The notes: generated by a model not told the origin, from the letters alone. DNA of 12,975 nt from an uncultured Bacteroidales bacterium (GCA_937915765.1 CALGHE010000087.1:1-12975); one strand, 5' to 3'; counted from the first letter of the stretch, positions 1 through 7,084 are shown. A program made the numbers and translations.

Positions 1-136
1 TCAGATTCAGTCCTAATTTTTTTTATTGCTTAAAAAGTTTTATCGGACACTAATAAATACTTATCTATTTGATACACAATAATGTTTATTTTCGAAGAAG
101 TAAAGTAAAACAGATATTTATATATGTCGAAATAAT
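1..136. other. AT-rich intergenic DNA, no gene seen
   Basis: This stretch is very AT-rich and has no open frame of note on either strand. I see no promoter match that I would defend and no clear repeat. It lies outside the terminator of the defence operon, so it is probably spacer beyond the operon or the edge of another element continuing to the left. Confidence 0.5.
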
Positions 137-171
137 AAACAGCGTGCGGCTCAATGAGTTGCACGCTGTTT
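137..171 (-). terminator. Rho-independent terminator of the minus-strand defence operon
   Basis: A perfect 11-bp inverted repeat, AAACAGCGTGC (137-147) and GCACGCTGTTT (161-171), encloses a 13-nt loop. Read on the minus strand, the second arm runs into a T/A-rich TTTATTATTT tract. It lies about 130 bp beyond the methyltransferase stop codon and no other gene intervenes. It is therefore the natural end of the seven-gene minus-strand block. The arms are symmetric, so it could also stop transcription entering from the left. Confidence 0.8.
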
Positions 172-200
172 AGGTTTATATCACCTTTTTACGTGAGAAT

Positions 201-298
201 TCATAATCTGTCAACAATACTTTTCAGGTCCTTCAACTTGACCAACATAAATGCCATTTTGTAATTGCCCCAATACTTATTGGGAATGTCATATTGTG
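201..298 (-). pseudogene. Out-of-frame remnant of the methyltransferase C-terminus
   Basis: Just past the methyltransferase stop, a different minus-strand frame is open from 314 down to a TGA at 201-203. It encodes 37 residues with no start codon at its beginning: QTSVLTQYDIPNKYWGNYKM, then AFMLVKLKDLKSIVDRL. The composition (aromatic, Lys/Leu-rich, Asp/Asn turns) looks like real protein. It would follow naturally from the annotated end ...TTLDKLL after a one-base shift. The frame is closed by a TGA at 315-317, so the shift must lie between about 299 and 317. This reading is inference from the frame. A sequencing error is an alternative. Confidence 0.5.
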
Positions 299-2401
299 TT
301 AACACAGAAGTTTGTCAAGTGTCGTATCCGTAAACGTGCGCCAGATTTCGAGTTTTACCTTCTTGTAATCATCGAACAACTGGCTGACACGCTCAATCTC
401 GAACACTAACCGAAGATCGTTCTTGTCTTCATTCGCCTGTCCTTCTTTACGGTAACCTAATCGCACAATCTTGATATAGTAGAGGTCGCGAATGCCTTTG
501 CCTGAGAGGTATGGCATGAAGTAGTAGAGCTTGTTGAGTGCAACAGTTGTCGGAAACTTTTTGCCTGTGTAATAAATTTTTGCAGAACCATCAAGATATT
601 GTTCCCAATTGTCCTTCTTGACGTTGCAAATGAGGAGGTTCTTTGCGAGGTCGATAGGCAGGTTGTGCAGAATTCTCCTCGTACCGTATTCAATCTCAAT
701 GTCTTCACAAAGCATATCATTTTGGGTAATAGGCTCAAATTCGTATTGGTCGAAAAGGTCGAGGAAATTGAGCTGTTTTACACGTGATTTGCTTGTCATT
801 TTGACAGATTCTTCTGAAATAGAGAAAGAAGTCTTTTTTAAGATTTGAAGCCTTTCATTAAATACGTCTATCGTACTTATGCCATCAGTATATCTCAGTG
901 AGAAGAATTCGTTCAGCAACTGTATCCCATCTTTCTCTTTCTGAGTATCTTTAATAAATGCATATACATTCTTAACAAAGGAATTCTCCTCTGTACTCAG
1001 CAAGGTCAAATCCACAACCATGCCTTTGTTTAGATCATTTGGTTCGAATTTAACAAGACCATTCCCGTATTGACGCGAATTGTCGAGAAAGATTTCCTTT
1101 GCCACATCAGTAATGAGGTATGCAAACAACACTTCTACATCAACTCCTGTATTTTTGGGATAAACACAATGGAATGTTGTGAGGTTATAGATATTTGCTT
1201 CGTTGCGAATGAAACGCAAGCCTCTTCTGTTGAAGACAGAAACCCATATTGGTGCAGGAGACCGATTCTCAATAGCATACCATGGAGAACGACTTGCTGT
1301 AAGATAACGCTTGTCGATTTCTGATTCTTCACCAAGATGTATGTACCTTATCACATTTTTGTTGTTTGGTGCAGTACTACCGTTGAATAGATAGACGGCC
1401 TTATCGCCGTTTATTAATTTAGTAAATTCATTCTGAGTAAAAAAAGTCTGTGGAGCATCTACAGCTTTGCAGATACATGGCATCAAGCACTCTTCGGGAA
1501 TATCATAGTCATCTGCTTTTGAAGGCTTGAATGTAAAAAAATCGTTTGCGCCTGTGGCGATACCACGAGAAACCTTGGCAAACTTAGAGAATGGCACAAG
1601 ATGATTGTATTTACAACTATTACCTTTCTCATAGTATGATTTCCACTTTATGTTTGCATCAAGCTCCGAGGTGTTGTATTCCATATATTCACTAAAACAA
1701 GTGTTTAACTCTTCTATATTGTTGACTAATGAGAAACGTACACTTACTGAACCGGTAGTTCTTTCACAAAGGAGAATACAGGCAGTTGTTAAGACATCGT
1801 CAAAAGCACATTCTGTAAAATCGACAACTATTATATGATGCAGAGTGTTACTCTCTATTAAAGCACGTTTTACCTCTACACCATAATCGGAATTGAGGAA
1901 TTCCGAGGGAATAATGTATGCCAAACGTCCACCTTCTTGCAACTGGGCGATTGATTTTAGAAGGAACAAAGTATAGAGGTTAGTAAAGCCATTAAGCTTT
2001 GTCCCTAAATGACTATTTACATCTGGTATATAAGTAGCATTGTCGTAATCGTGAAATTTTAGATAAGGAGGATTACAAACAATGGCATCATATTTTGCAT
2101 TCCAATCACTCGCGAAATAATCTTCATTCCTAAGATTCACTCCATTGGGGCGAGCAGTAACTGCACTTGTAAAAATTTGTCCATCAATTTCGTACGCATC
2201 GACAGGCAGAGTCGAATTCTGAGCAAGGATACGCGAAAAGATACCCAAACCGTATGCAGGTTCGAGAACACGAGTTTTTTGCTTTCCCTGTAGTACCCAT
2301 TGACACATAAACTCAGCAATTTTTTCTGGTGTGAAGAACTGAGCATATCTTTTGCGGTGGTCAAGAGATGTTGACGCAATGTATTTCTGTTCGAGAGTCA
2401 T
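299..2401 (-). CDS. Gamma-class N6-adenine DNA methyltransferase of a type II R-M system
   Basis: This 700-residue protein transfers a methyl group from SAM to adenine N6 in the recognition site, protecting host DNA from the partner endonuclease. The motif order is that of gamma-type enzymes (Eco57I/TaqI/PaeR7I-like). Motif X is RYAQFFTPEKIAEFM (residues 18-32), the SAM-binding motif I is VLEPAYGLG (45-53), and the catalytic motif IV is NPPY (110-113) in YDAIVCNPPYLKF. The long C-terminal half should hold the target recognition domain. The ATG lies 4 nt after the endonuclease stop, so the pair is translationally coupled with the endonuclease first. The C-terminus appears cut short by a frameshift, because a further ~35 plausible residues continue in another frame at 201-314. 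The recognition sequence cannot be read from the protein. If the endonuclease is AccI-like, a GTMKAC-type site is possible but unproven. Confidence 0.88.
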   Translation of the reverse strand: MTLEQKYIASTSLDHRKRYAQFFTPEKIAEFMCQWVLQGKQKTRVLEPAYGLGIFSRILAQNSTLPVDAYEIDGQIFTSAVTARPNGVNLRNEDYFASDWNAKYDAIVCNPPYLKFHDYDNATYIPDVNSHLGTKLNGFTNLYTLFLLKSIAQLQEGGRLAYIIPSEFLNSDYGVEVKRALIESNTLHHIIVVDFTECAFDDVLTTACILLCERTTGSVSVRFSLVNNIEELNTCFSEYMEYNTSELDANIKWKSYYEKGNSCKYNHLVPFSKFAKVSRGIATGANDFFTFKPSKADDYDIPEECLMPCICKAVDAPQTFFTQNEFTKLINGDKAVYLFNGSTAPNNKNVIRYIHLGEESEIDKRYLTASRSPWYAIENRSPAPIWVSVFNRRGLRFIRNEANIYNLTTFHCVYPKNTGVDVEVLFAYLITDVAKEIFLDNSRQYGNGLVKFEPNDLNKGMVVDLTLLSTEENSFVKNVYAFIKDTQKEKDGIQLLNEFFSLRYTDGISTIDVFNERLQILKKTSFSISEESVKMTSKSRVKQLNFLDLFDQYEFEPITQNDMLCEDIEIEYGTRRILHNLPIDLAKNLLICNVKKDNWEQYLDGSAKIYYTGKKFPTTVALNKLYYFMPYLSGKGIRDLYYIKIVRLGYRKEGQANEDKNDLRLVFEIERVSQLFDDYKKVKLEIWRTFTDTTLDKLLC

Positions 2402-2405
2402 CCTA

Positions 2406-3497
2406 TTAGAGTTTTATTCCAAATAGAGATTCAAAATTGTTAGCATCCAAACATGCCTCACCGCCATCAAATTTTACATAAAACAATAATCTCCCTTTAT
2501 TTAACTCCTTTCTTACACTTTGATGATTAGGTTCGGTAACGGCTTCTGCAAGACAAATACCATCTTGAGAAGGTATCTTGATGGTTGTCTTATTTTGATT
2601 CTTTGTGTCATGTTGTTCAATGAAGTATTTATCATCCTCCCAATCGGGGTTTGACACAAGCTCCAGAATATGCAGGAATGATACACCATACACTTTATCA
2701 AAAAATACCTGTACGTAAAAATGTGGCACATCGTAGGTCATTATCCATTTATAAACCACCTTTAAATCTTCCACCTTTGGGGTGATGGATAATGAATTAC
2801 GTTTCTGAATTATCTTCAAACAATCTTTTAGTTCAGACAAATTATCTGTTAATTCTTGAAGCCTTTGCGAGGTCTTCCATGTTGGCTTTCGGTAGTCGAT
2901 AGAACGTACAGAAGTTTCATCAAGCTGTTGAAGAATAGCTATTAATTCGGGTCGTTTCTGCATCAACAAGTCAACGTATTCGTCTAGTATAATATTCTTT
3001 AACTCGATAGCTCTTTCGGTATTCTCACGAACAACCCTGTTAGCTTCTGCCGTGTATTTATTGATGAGAAAAGCGCTTGAACGAACCTCAATGCCAGCAA
3101 TAGCCTTAGCTACATAATCACCAATCTCATTACTTGATTTTAAACTAATGTCATAACCAAAAGATTCATCAAAATCCTCCTTCTTAAACAACAGAATGTC
3201 TGGGCGCTTGCCAATGGCATCGAGTTCTGCCTGATAGTCATTGAAGAACTTCTCAAATCCTTCATCTCCAGCAACAAGATCATCTGATTTACCATACCTA
3301 ACAGCAACGATATTCTCGGAATTGTCATTAATAGCCCTGAATAGAACATCTTCCGCCCAATCTCCTTGCTGTTTATTAGTAATGAACTCAGAAGATGCCT
3401 GTGTAGGCATTGAAGCTTTGCTACGTGGTTCATCAAAGTCGATAAGACCCGTATGAATGTTACTGCAAATGTTGTTTATGATATCTTTGTATGCCAT
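2406..3497 (-). CDS. Probable type II restriction endonuclease, AccI-like family
   Basis: This 363-residue protein is immediately followed by a gamma-class DNA methyltransferase, which makes it the cutting partner of a type II R-M system. Its N-terminal region, with TQASSEFITNKQQGDWAED (residues 32-50) and VRYGKSDDLVAGDEGF (67-82), matches my recollection of AccI-family endonucleases. I could not check this against a database. Candidate PD-(D/E)XK elements are RPD (98-100) followed by either DISLK (116-120) or IEVRSS (136-141). I cannot tell which forms the active site. The protein is full length with no internal stop. Upstream lies a 45-bp AT-rich gap after the 223-aa gene and downstream a 4-nt gap to the methylase. 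No dedicated promoter is evident, so expression probably depends on upstream genes, which include an XRE protein that may act as a controller. Confidence 0.72.
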   Translation of the reverse strand: MAYKDIINNICSNIHTGLIDFDEPRSKASMPTQASSEFITNKQQGDWAEDVLFRAINDNSENIVAVRYGKSDDLVAGDEGFEKFFNDYQAELDAIGKRPDILLFKKEDFDESFGYDISLKSSNEIGDYVAKAIAGIEVRSSAFLINKYTAEANRVVRENTERAIELKNIILDEYVDLLMQKRPELIAILQQLDETSVRSIDYRKPTWKTSQRLQELTDNLSELKDCLKIIQKRNSLSITPKVEDLKVVYKWIMTYDVPHFYVQVFFDKVYGVSFLHILELVSNPDWEDDKYFIEQHDTKNQNKTTIKIPSQDGICLAEAVTEPNHQSVRKELNKGRLLFYVKFDGGEACLDANNFESLFGIKL

Positions 3498-3542
3498 AAT
3501 TATCTTGTTTTAATAATGTTTTATATTAATTTTCAATATATT

Positions 3543-4214
3543 TTACTTCTTCGGCTTCTCAACCACTATATACTTAGCGCCACTATTTGCAAGAATGTTC
3601 CAACTATACGGACAGTTCTCGTATAAGTATATATATTGCTCTGCTATTGTTTGGTCATTCTTGTCATTGTATGATTCTATTGTCATACAGACAAGTGTAA
3701 CGTATTTATCCTTCTGTTCTGGTTCTTCTTCCATCCAGTAATTATCTTCCGTGCAGTCAAGCCATTTGTTTGTGATTATCTTTTTTTCATCTTGCAGAGT
3801 AATTGCCAGTCTTTCTTCGGTGTCCGGAAGTAGCTCTATCAACTTACATTTATATTCCTGGCAAAGCGATTGCGCTTTTTCCCTATTCGTCAGTTGTTTT
3901 GCTTCTACGTCGTATTGGCGCATCAGGCTTTTAGCCTCTTTGAGAAGTTTACGGGAGATTGGCTTAAAGTTACAGAACACGCCATCAAGAGCAATCATTG
4001 GGAATCGACGCTGAACATTGAGACTATTTTCGTTAAGCGAATACCACGTTACAATACAGATATCTTTATTCCCAAGGGCTTCATCCAACTCGTTTACCTC
4101 CATGAAAACTAGAGGATGTGGAGCCATTTTAACAAAGGCATCGCCTTTCTTGAAACGAACTACTGGTTTTGAATCTATTTTATCCATAGATACTGTTGAT
4201 ATTAATTTTGTCAT
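3543..4214 (-). CDS. Uncharacterised 223-residue protein in the R-M operon
   Basis: I do not recognise this protein. It has no signal peptide, membrane segment or obvious nuclease or ATPase motif, so it should be cytosolic. The N-terminal half is hydrophobic and mixed, with MAPHPLVFMEVNELDEAL near residue 31 and VQRRFPMIALDGVFCNFKPI further on. The middle is a charged, probably helical stretch (about residues 88-130). The C-terminal part is acidic (EEEPEQKDKY) and ends in a short beta-like segment, AKYIVVEKPKK. It starts 9 nt after the stop of the small XRE gene and ends 45 nt before the endonuclease start, so all four genes are probably co-transcribed. Its place between a controller-like HTH gene and an R-M pair suggests a role in that system, as an accessory, regulatory or linked defence protein. 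This is inference from position only. Confidence 0.75.
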   Translation of the reverse strand: MTKLISTVSMDKIDSKPVVRFKKGDAFVKMAPHPLVFMEVNELDEALGNKDICIVTWYSLNENSLNVQRRFPMIALDGVFCNFKPISRKLLKEAKSLMRQYDVEAKQLTNREKAQSLCQEYKCKLIELLPDTEERLAITLQDEKKIITNKWLDCTEDNYWMEEEPEQKDKYVTLVCMTIESYNDKNDQTIAEQYIYLYENCPYSWNILANSGAKYIVVEKPKK

Positions 4215-4223
4215 AATCTCGAC

Positions 4224-4439
4224 CTATTTTACATGACTGTATTCTTCTTGTCTCACCAATTCCTGAATGGGTACTTCAAGTACATTTGCAATCGCAATGA
4301 GCGCCTCCAAGCTTGGTTGAGTGGTATTTGTAACCCACTTAGATACAGTTGCAGGGTCTTTGCCCACCTGTTCTGCCAACCACTTATTATTCAAATCGCG
4401 TTCAGCAAGAACTACTTTGATTCTATTCAACTTTGCCAT
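4224..4439 (-). CDS. Small XRE-family HTH regulator (copy 1)
   Basis: This 71-residue protein is essentially one lambda-repressor-like helix-turn-helix domain. The core WLAEQVGKDPATVSKWVTN (residues 20-38) contains the turn and recognition helix, and the following TQPSLEALIAIANVLEVPIQELV is the usual XRE ending. It should bind DNA as a dimer. It resembles R-M controller proteins in size and place, three genes upstream of the methylase. It also belongs to a family often found beside defence genes in Bacteroidota (recollection). It is about 60% identical by eye to the other small XRE protein in this window over the HTH domain. The ATG overlaps a TAA in TAATG, as in the other copy, although the upstream frame here is a broken fic-like tail. 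Confidence 0.85.
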   Translation of the reverse strand: MAKLNRIKVVLAERDLNNKWLAEQVGKDPATVSKWVTNTTQPSLEALIAIANVLEVPIQELVRQEEYSHVK

Positions 4440-4509
4440 TATATTGTTTTTTCTTACTATTCAAATATCTCCCAATGTCCTTTTTTTGTTGCCCCACATG
4501 ACGAATCTT
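4440..4509 (-). pseudogene. Degenerate copy of the fic 3' end (wHTH tail)
   Basis: The minus strand reads AAGATTCGTCATGTGGGG-CAACAAAAAAAGGACATTGGGAG.. here (gap introduced). It closely parallels the intact end of the fic gene at about 5933-6009, which encodes KIRHVGATKKGHWEIIEKQ. Relative to fic, one base is missing after GTGGGG, and the fragment reaches TAG early. No start codon precedes it. It begins exactly at the stop codon of the DUF1016 gene and runs to the ATG of the XRE gene, keeping the TAATG junction. It is a relic of module duplication or replacement, possibly retained as leader DNA. Confidence 0.75.
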
Positions 4510-5739
4510 TCAAATTTGAGAGTTTTCAGCATCACCCACCTTGCTCATCAACCGTTTTGCCTCCTGCTGCTCCTTTTGCAAAAGGCGTACACGCTCAGCC
4601 AATTGTTCTTGGCTTGGGAGGGCATCCTTGATTCTGATGTTATTATACGTGGCTACACCCATCGGAGTAGAGATGCCTTTGAATGACCATTGGACGTCAG
4701 CCCTGTTCATATTTGAACACACCAAAAGGCCTATAGTAGGGTTGTCATCCGGTTGTTTTAGAATTTCATCAACAGCGTTTACATAGTAATTTAATTTACC
4801 TGCAAACTCTGGCTCAAACGCTCTTGCCTTCAGCTCGCATACTATATAGCAGCGCAACCGAATATGGTAGAAAAGTAGGTCGATTCTTCTTGTTCTACCG
4901 CCAACAACTATTTCTTTCTGTTTGCCGATAAATGCAAAGCCGTTTCCCATTTCAAGCAGCAGTGCTGTAATGTTATCGTGAAGGGCTTTCTCCAATTCAC
5001 TTTCGTTGTAGGTCTCATGATCCACAGTCGCAAAGCCGAAATCATAATTTTCCTTCACAACATACCGTGCCATTTGTGCCAATTGTGGCGTCAAGTGTTG
5101 CGAAAAATTATTTGGGACAGTGCCTTGTTTTTTGTAAATGTCATCTTTCATTACTCGCGTCAATATATCGCGACTAATGCCTTCTCGAATGGTGTAACCT
5201 ACATAGAACAAGGCCTCTTCAATAGTTTTTGAGTGCTGAACAATACGAACATGGTGTCCCCATGGTACGCAAGCAAAAGGCAATGGAAATTCTGAAACAG
5301 TCTGTTTCAGTTTTTCTCCATCTTCTATTTGTTTGATTTTCTTATCAAGACTATCATCGGGTAACATTACTGAAACAAGCTGTTTCAGTTTTTCCGGATT
5401 CTCGGCATAGAACAGATACCACTGTTTCATATACCACAAATTGCGCACTGAAAAATTAGTACTTTCAGGAAACTCTCTCTTCAAATCGAGACTAACCTGT
5501 TCTACAACTCCAGTTCCCCAACGCTCTTCGGCTTTCTTCTGCACCAAGTCACGCCCCAATTGCCAGTTGAACAGAAGTTTTTCCGCATTCACCTTGACAG
5601 CAGCTTTTACCTGTGCAGAACGGTAGCGACTCTTAATGTCCGCTATCCAATCTGCATAGTTCTCATCAATGTGAATGTCATGCGACTTCACGATATATGC
5701 TTCTGCCTTTGACTGTATGTCTTTATTTTCTTGTGTCAT
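4510..5739 (-). CDS. DUF1016 / YhcG-type PD-(D/E)XK nuclease-domain protein
   Basis: This 409-residue protein has the two-part layout of the YhcG family. The N-terminal DUF1016 region runs over about residues 25-200 (INAEKLL-like NAEKLLFNWQLGRDLVQ, RNLWYMKQWYLFY, PWGHHVRIV). The C-terminal nuclease domain spans about 245-360 (GNGFAFIGKQ, RRIDLLFYH with Asp287, and CELKAR with Glu302-Lys304), giving a complete D...ExK active site. The exact role is unsettled. The family is common in defence islands and next to R-M genes, and some members are proposed to act in DNA processing or recombination. The ATG lies inside the end of the preceding xre gene (17-nt overlap), implying coupled translation. 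The repeated segments EKLKQLVS (117-124) and EKLKQTVS (142-149) are encoded by near-identical palindromic DNA. The C-terminus ends right where a broken fic-tail sequence begins. Confidence 0.85.
   Translation of the reverse strand: MTQENKDIQSKAEAYIVKSHDIHIDENYADWIADIKSRYRSAQVKAAVKVNAEKLLFNWQLGRDLVQKKAEERWGTGVVEQVSLDLKREFPESTNFSVRNLWYMKQWYLFYAENPEKLKQLVSVMLPDDSLDKKIKQIEDGEKLKQTVSEFPLPFACVPWGHHVRIVQHSKTIEEALFYVGYTIREGISRDILTRVMKDDIYKKQGTVPNNFSQHLTPQLAQMARYVVKENYDFGFATVDHETYNESELEKALHDNITALLLEMGNGFAFIGKQKEIVVGGRTRRIDLLFYHIRLRCYIVCELKARAFEPEFAGKLNYYVNAVDEILKQPDDNPTIGLLVCSNMNRADVQWSFKGISTPMGVATYNNIRIKDALPSQEQLAERVRLLQKEQQEAKRLMSKVGDAENSQI
5292..5310. repeat. Intragenic 19-bp palindrome, copy A
   Basis: The sequence CTGAAACAGTCTGTTTCAG is a perfect 9-bp inverted repeat around a single base, followed by TTTTTC. 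It lies in the DUF1016 coding region and encodes part of EKLKQTVS. A near-identical element lies 78 bp (26 codons) away in the same frame. Confidence 0.9.
5370..5388. repeat. Intragenic 19-bp palindrome, copy B
   Basis: The sequence CTGAAACAAGCTGTTTCAG has 8-bp inverted arms around AGC and is followed by TTTTTC, as in copy A. It encodes part of EKLKQLVS in the DUF1016 protein. The two copies differ at only two of the 19 positions. Confidence 0.9.
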
Positions 5740-5932
5740 TTCTTTTGCGATAGAATTTACTATTCACATTTAATAATGTAGCAATTTTATCTAATGTAGC
5801 TAAATCAGGCTGACTGGTATTACTACACCATTTGCTGACTGTGCAAGTGGATTTCCCCATTTGTTCTGCCAACCATTTACCTGTCTTTTGCTGTTCAACA
5901 AGTACTACTTTGATACAATTTAACTTAGCCAT
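5723..5932 (-). CDS. Small XRE-family HTH regulator (copy 2)
   Basis: This 69-residue single-domain helix-turn-helix protein has the core KWLAEQMGKSTCTVSKWCSN, followed by TSQPDLATLDKIATLLNV. It is a diverged paralogue of the XRE protein at 4224-4439, sharing MAKLN and IKVVL at the N-terminus. It likely binds DNA and regulates this operon. Its ATG shares a base with the fic stop codon (TAATG), and its 3' end overlaps the DUF1016 start by 17 nt. The last ~12 residues (SKFYRKRNDTRK) are strongly basic and do not resemble the other copy's acidic end. This suggests that the tail was reshaped by the overlap or by a frameshift. Confidence 0.85.
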   Translation of the reverse strand: MAKLNCIKVVLVEQQKTGKWLAEQMGKSTCTVSKWCSNTSQPDLATLDKIATLLNVNSKFYRKRNDTRK

Positions 5933-7017
5933 TATATTATATCTTTATTTTCTTGTTTTTCAATTATTTCCCAATGTCCCTTTTTGGTTGCGCCTACATG
6001 ACGAATCTTTCCAGTTTTCTTCAGTTTATCCAACTGCTTTTTGATGCCATCGGGAGTTATGCCTATAACTTCTGCAAGCTGTTCTCTTGTTGTAAAAGGA
6101 TGCTTGCGAATTTCTTCAATTATCCGTTCTGCTGTTGTTTCTTGGGTACTTTTTACCGCTTCTTGGGTACTCGATACGTTTTCTTGGGTACGTCCCACCT
6201 CATTCCATGAAGTTCCAATAATCATATATCTGCTTTTCAACTCATTCTTTTCACCCATCAACAGATTTCGGAAGAAGCGTTCCAAAAAATCGGTTGTTTC
6301 CTTAATGCCATATTGGATATTTGAGTAATTGGCTCTAACGAGTGCATTACGGAAATACTTTGAATTATCCGCAAAGACTTCATTAGCCACTTTAAATCCA
6401 AGCTGCTTTAAATATTGAATCGTAAACACAGCTGTTGTTCTGGTATTTCCTTCTCCAAAAGGATGCACCTGCCATACATTGGCAATAAAACGGCTTATAT
6501 GCTTCACCATTTCATCCATTGTAAGGTTTTTATAAGAGAACTTGTCTTCTTGATCAAACTCATACTTCAATGTAGGCAATATCAACGGAGCATGTTCGTA
6601 ACGGACACTTTCTCCTCTTAAAACCAATTCTTTTTTGCTTATATTATAATCACGGTATGTGCCAGCAAACTTATAAATGCCTTCGAATAATGTGCGATGA
6701 ATAAGTGCGAGGTAATTAGAACCTAAACCGAATGTTTGGTGAGACAGAAGTTGGGCTATACGCACAGCAACCTTGTCAGCTTCTAAAGTACGAGCCTCCT
6801 GCTTTAATCCTTCCTGGGTGGTATAATATTCGTCAACCAATCGGCTAACTTCATCAATAGTGATTTCGCCTTCGATATTACGACGCACAGTCTCCAACAT
6901 GTAATTGGACGGAGTAAGTCCATCTACATCTTGAAGTCCAATGGCGGCCATCCAGTTGCGGACTCTCTCTCGCTTATTGGGTTCACCCTGTATGAGATAT
7001 TCACTATAGTCTTCCAT
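5932..7017 (-). CDS. Fic-domain protein with N-terminal VbhA-like region and C-terminal winged helix
   Basis: Fic enzymes usually transfer AMP from ATP to hydroxyl side chains of target proteins. The catalytic motif HPFGEGNTR (residues 185-193) is intact, matching HxFx(D/E)GNxR, so activity is expected. I chose the start at 7017 (MEDYSEYLIQGEP, 361 aa). An upstream in-frame ATG at 7080 would add 21 residues lacking family character. Residues ~20-65 resemble the VbhA antitoxin-like segment often fused to Fic proteins (AAIGLQDVDGLTPS, then NIEGEITIDE). The usual inhibitory [S/T]xxxE pattern reads AxxxQ here. After the Fic domain comes a linker with three heptads (RTQENVS, STQEAVK, STQETTA). A winged helix follows (about 297-351, TREQLAEVIGITPDGIKKQL), ending in HVGATKKGHWEII. 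It is the first gene of the minus-strand block. Possible roles are a toxin, a defence effector or a self-regulated AMPylator. Confidence 0.88.
   Translation of the reverse strand: MEDYSEYLIQGEPNKRERVRNWMAAIGLQDVDGLTPSNYMLETVRRNIEGEITIDEVSRLVDEYYTTQEGLKQEARTLEADKVAVRIAQLLSHQTFGLGSNYLALIHRTLFEGIYKFAGTYRDYNISKKELVLRGESVRYEHAPLILPTLKYEFDQEDKFSYKNLTMDEMVKHISRFIANVWQVHPFGEGNTRTTAVFTIQYLKQLGFKVANEVFADNSKYFRNALVRANYSNIQYGIKETTDFLERFFRNLLMGEKNELKSRYMIIGTSWNEVGRTQENVSSTQEAVKSTQETTAERIIEEIRKHPFTTREQLAEVIGITPDGIKKQLDKLKKTGKIRHVGATKKGHWEIIEKQENKDII
6140..6202. repeat. Three 21-bp in-frame direct repeats in fic
   Basis: TCTTGGGTAC occurs at 6140, 6161 and 6182, spaced exactly 21 bp. On the coding strand it gives the tandem heptads RTQENVS, STQEAVK and STQETTA, which link the Fic domain to the winged helix. 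The outer 11 bases of each unit vary, so this is a moderately diverged tandem array. Confidence 0.85.
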
Positions 7018-7084
7018 ATCATATAAGGTATGATATGCAAAATTAATAAATCTACTCAAGAAAAGCGAAGAAACTCTCAAAAAA

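Noticed and set aside
1..60. TTTTATCGGACACTAAT near the left edge resembling a transposon end
   Set aside because: I could not find a partner inverted repeat or a transposase in the window, so the resemblance is only an impression.
7018..7080. Upstream in-frame start of fic at 7080
   Set aside because: The extra 21 residues do not resemble Fic N-termini and they overlap candidate promoter boxes. The ATG at 7017 begins the family-like sequence.
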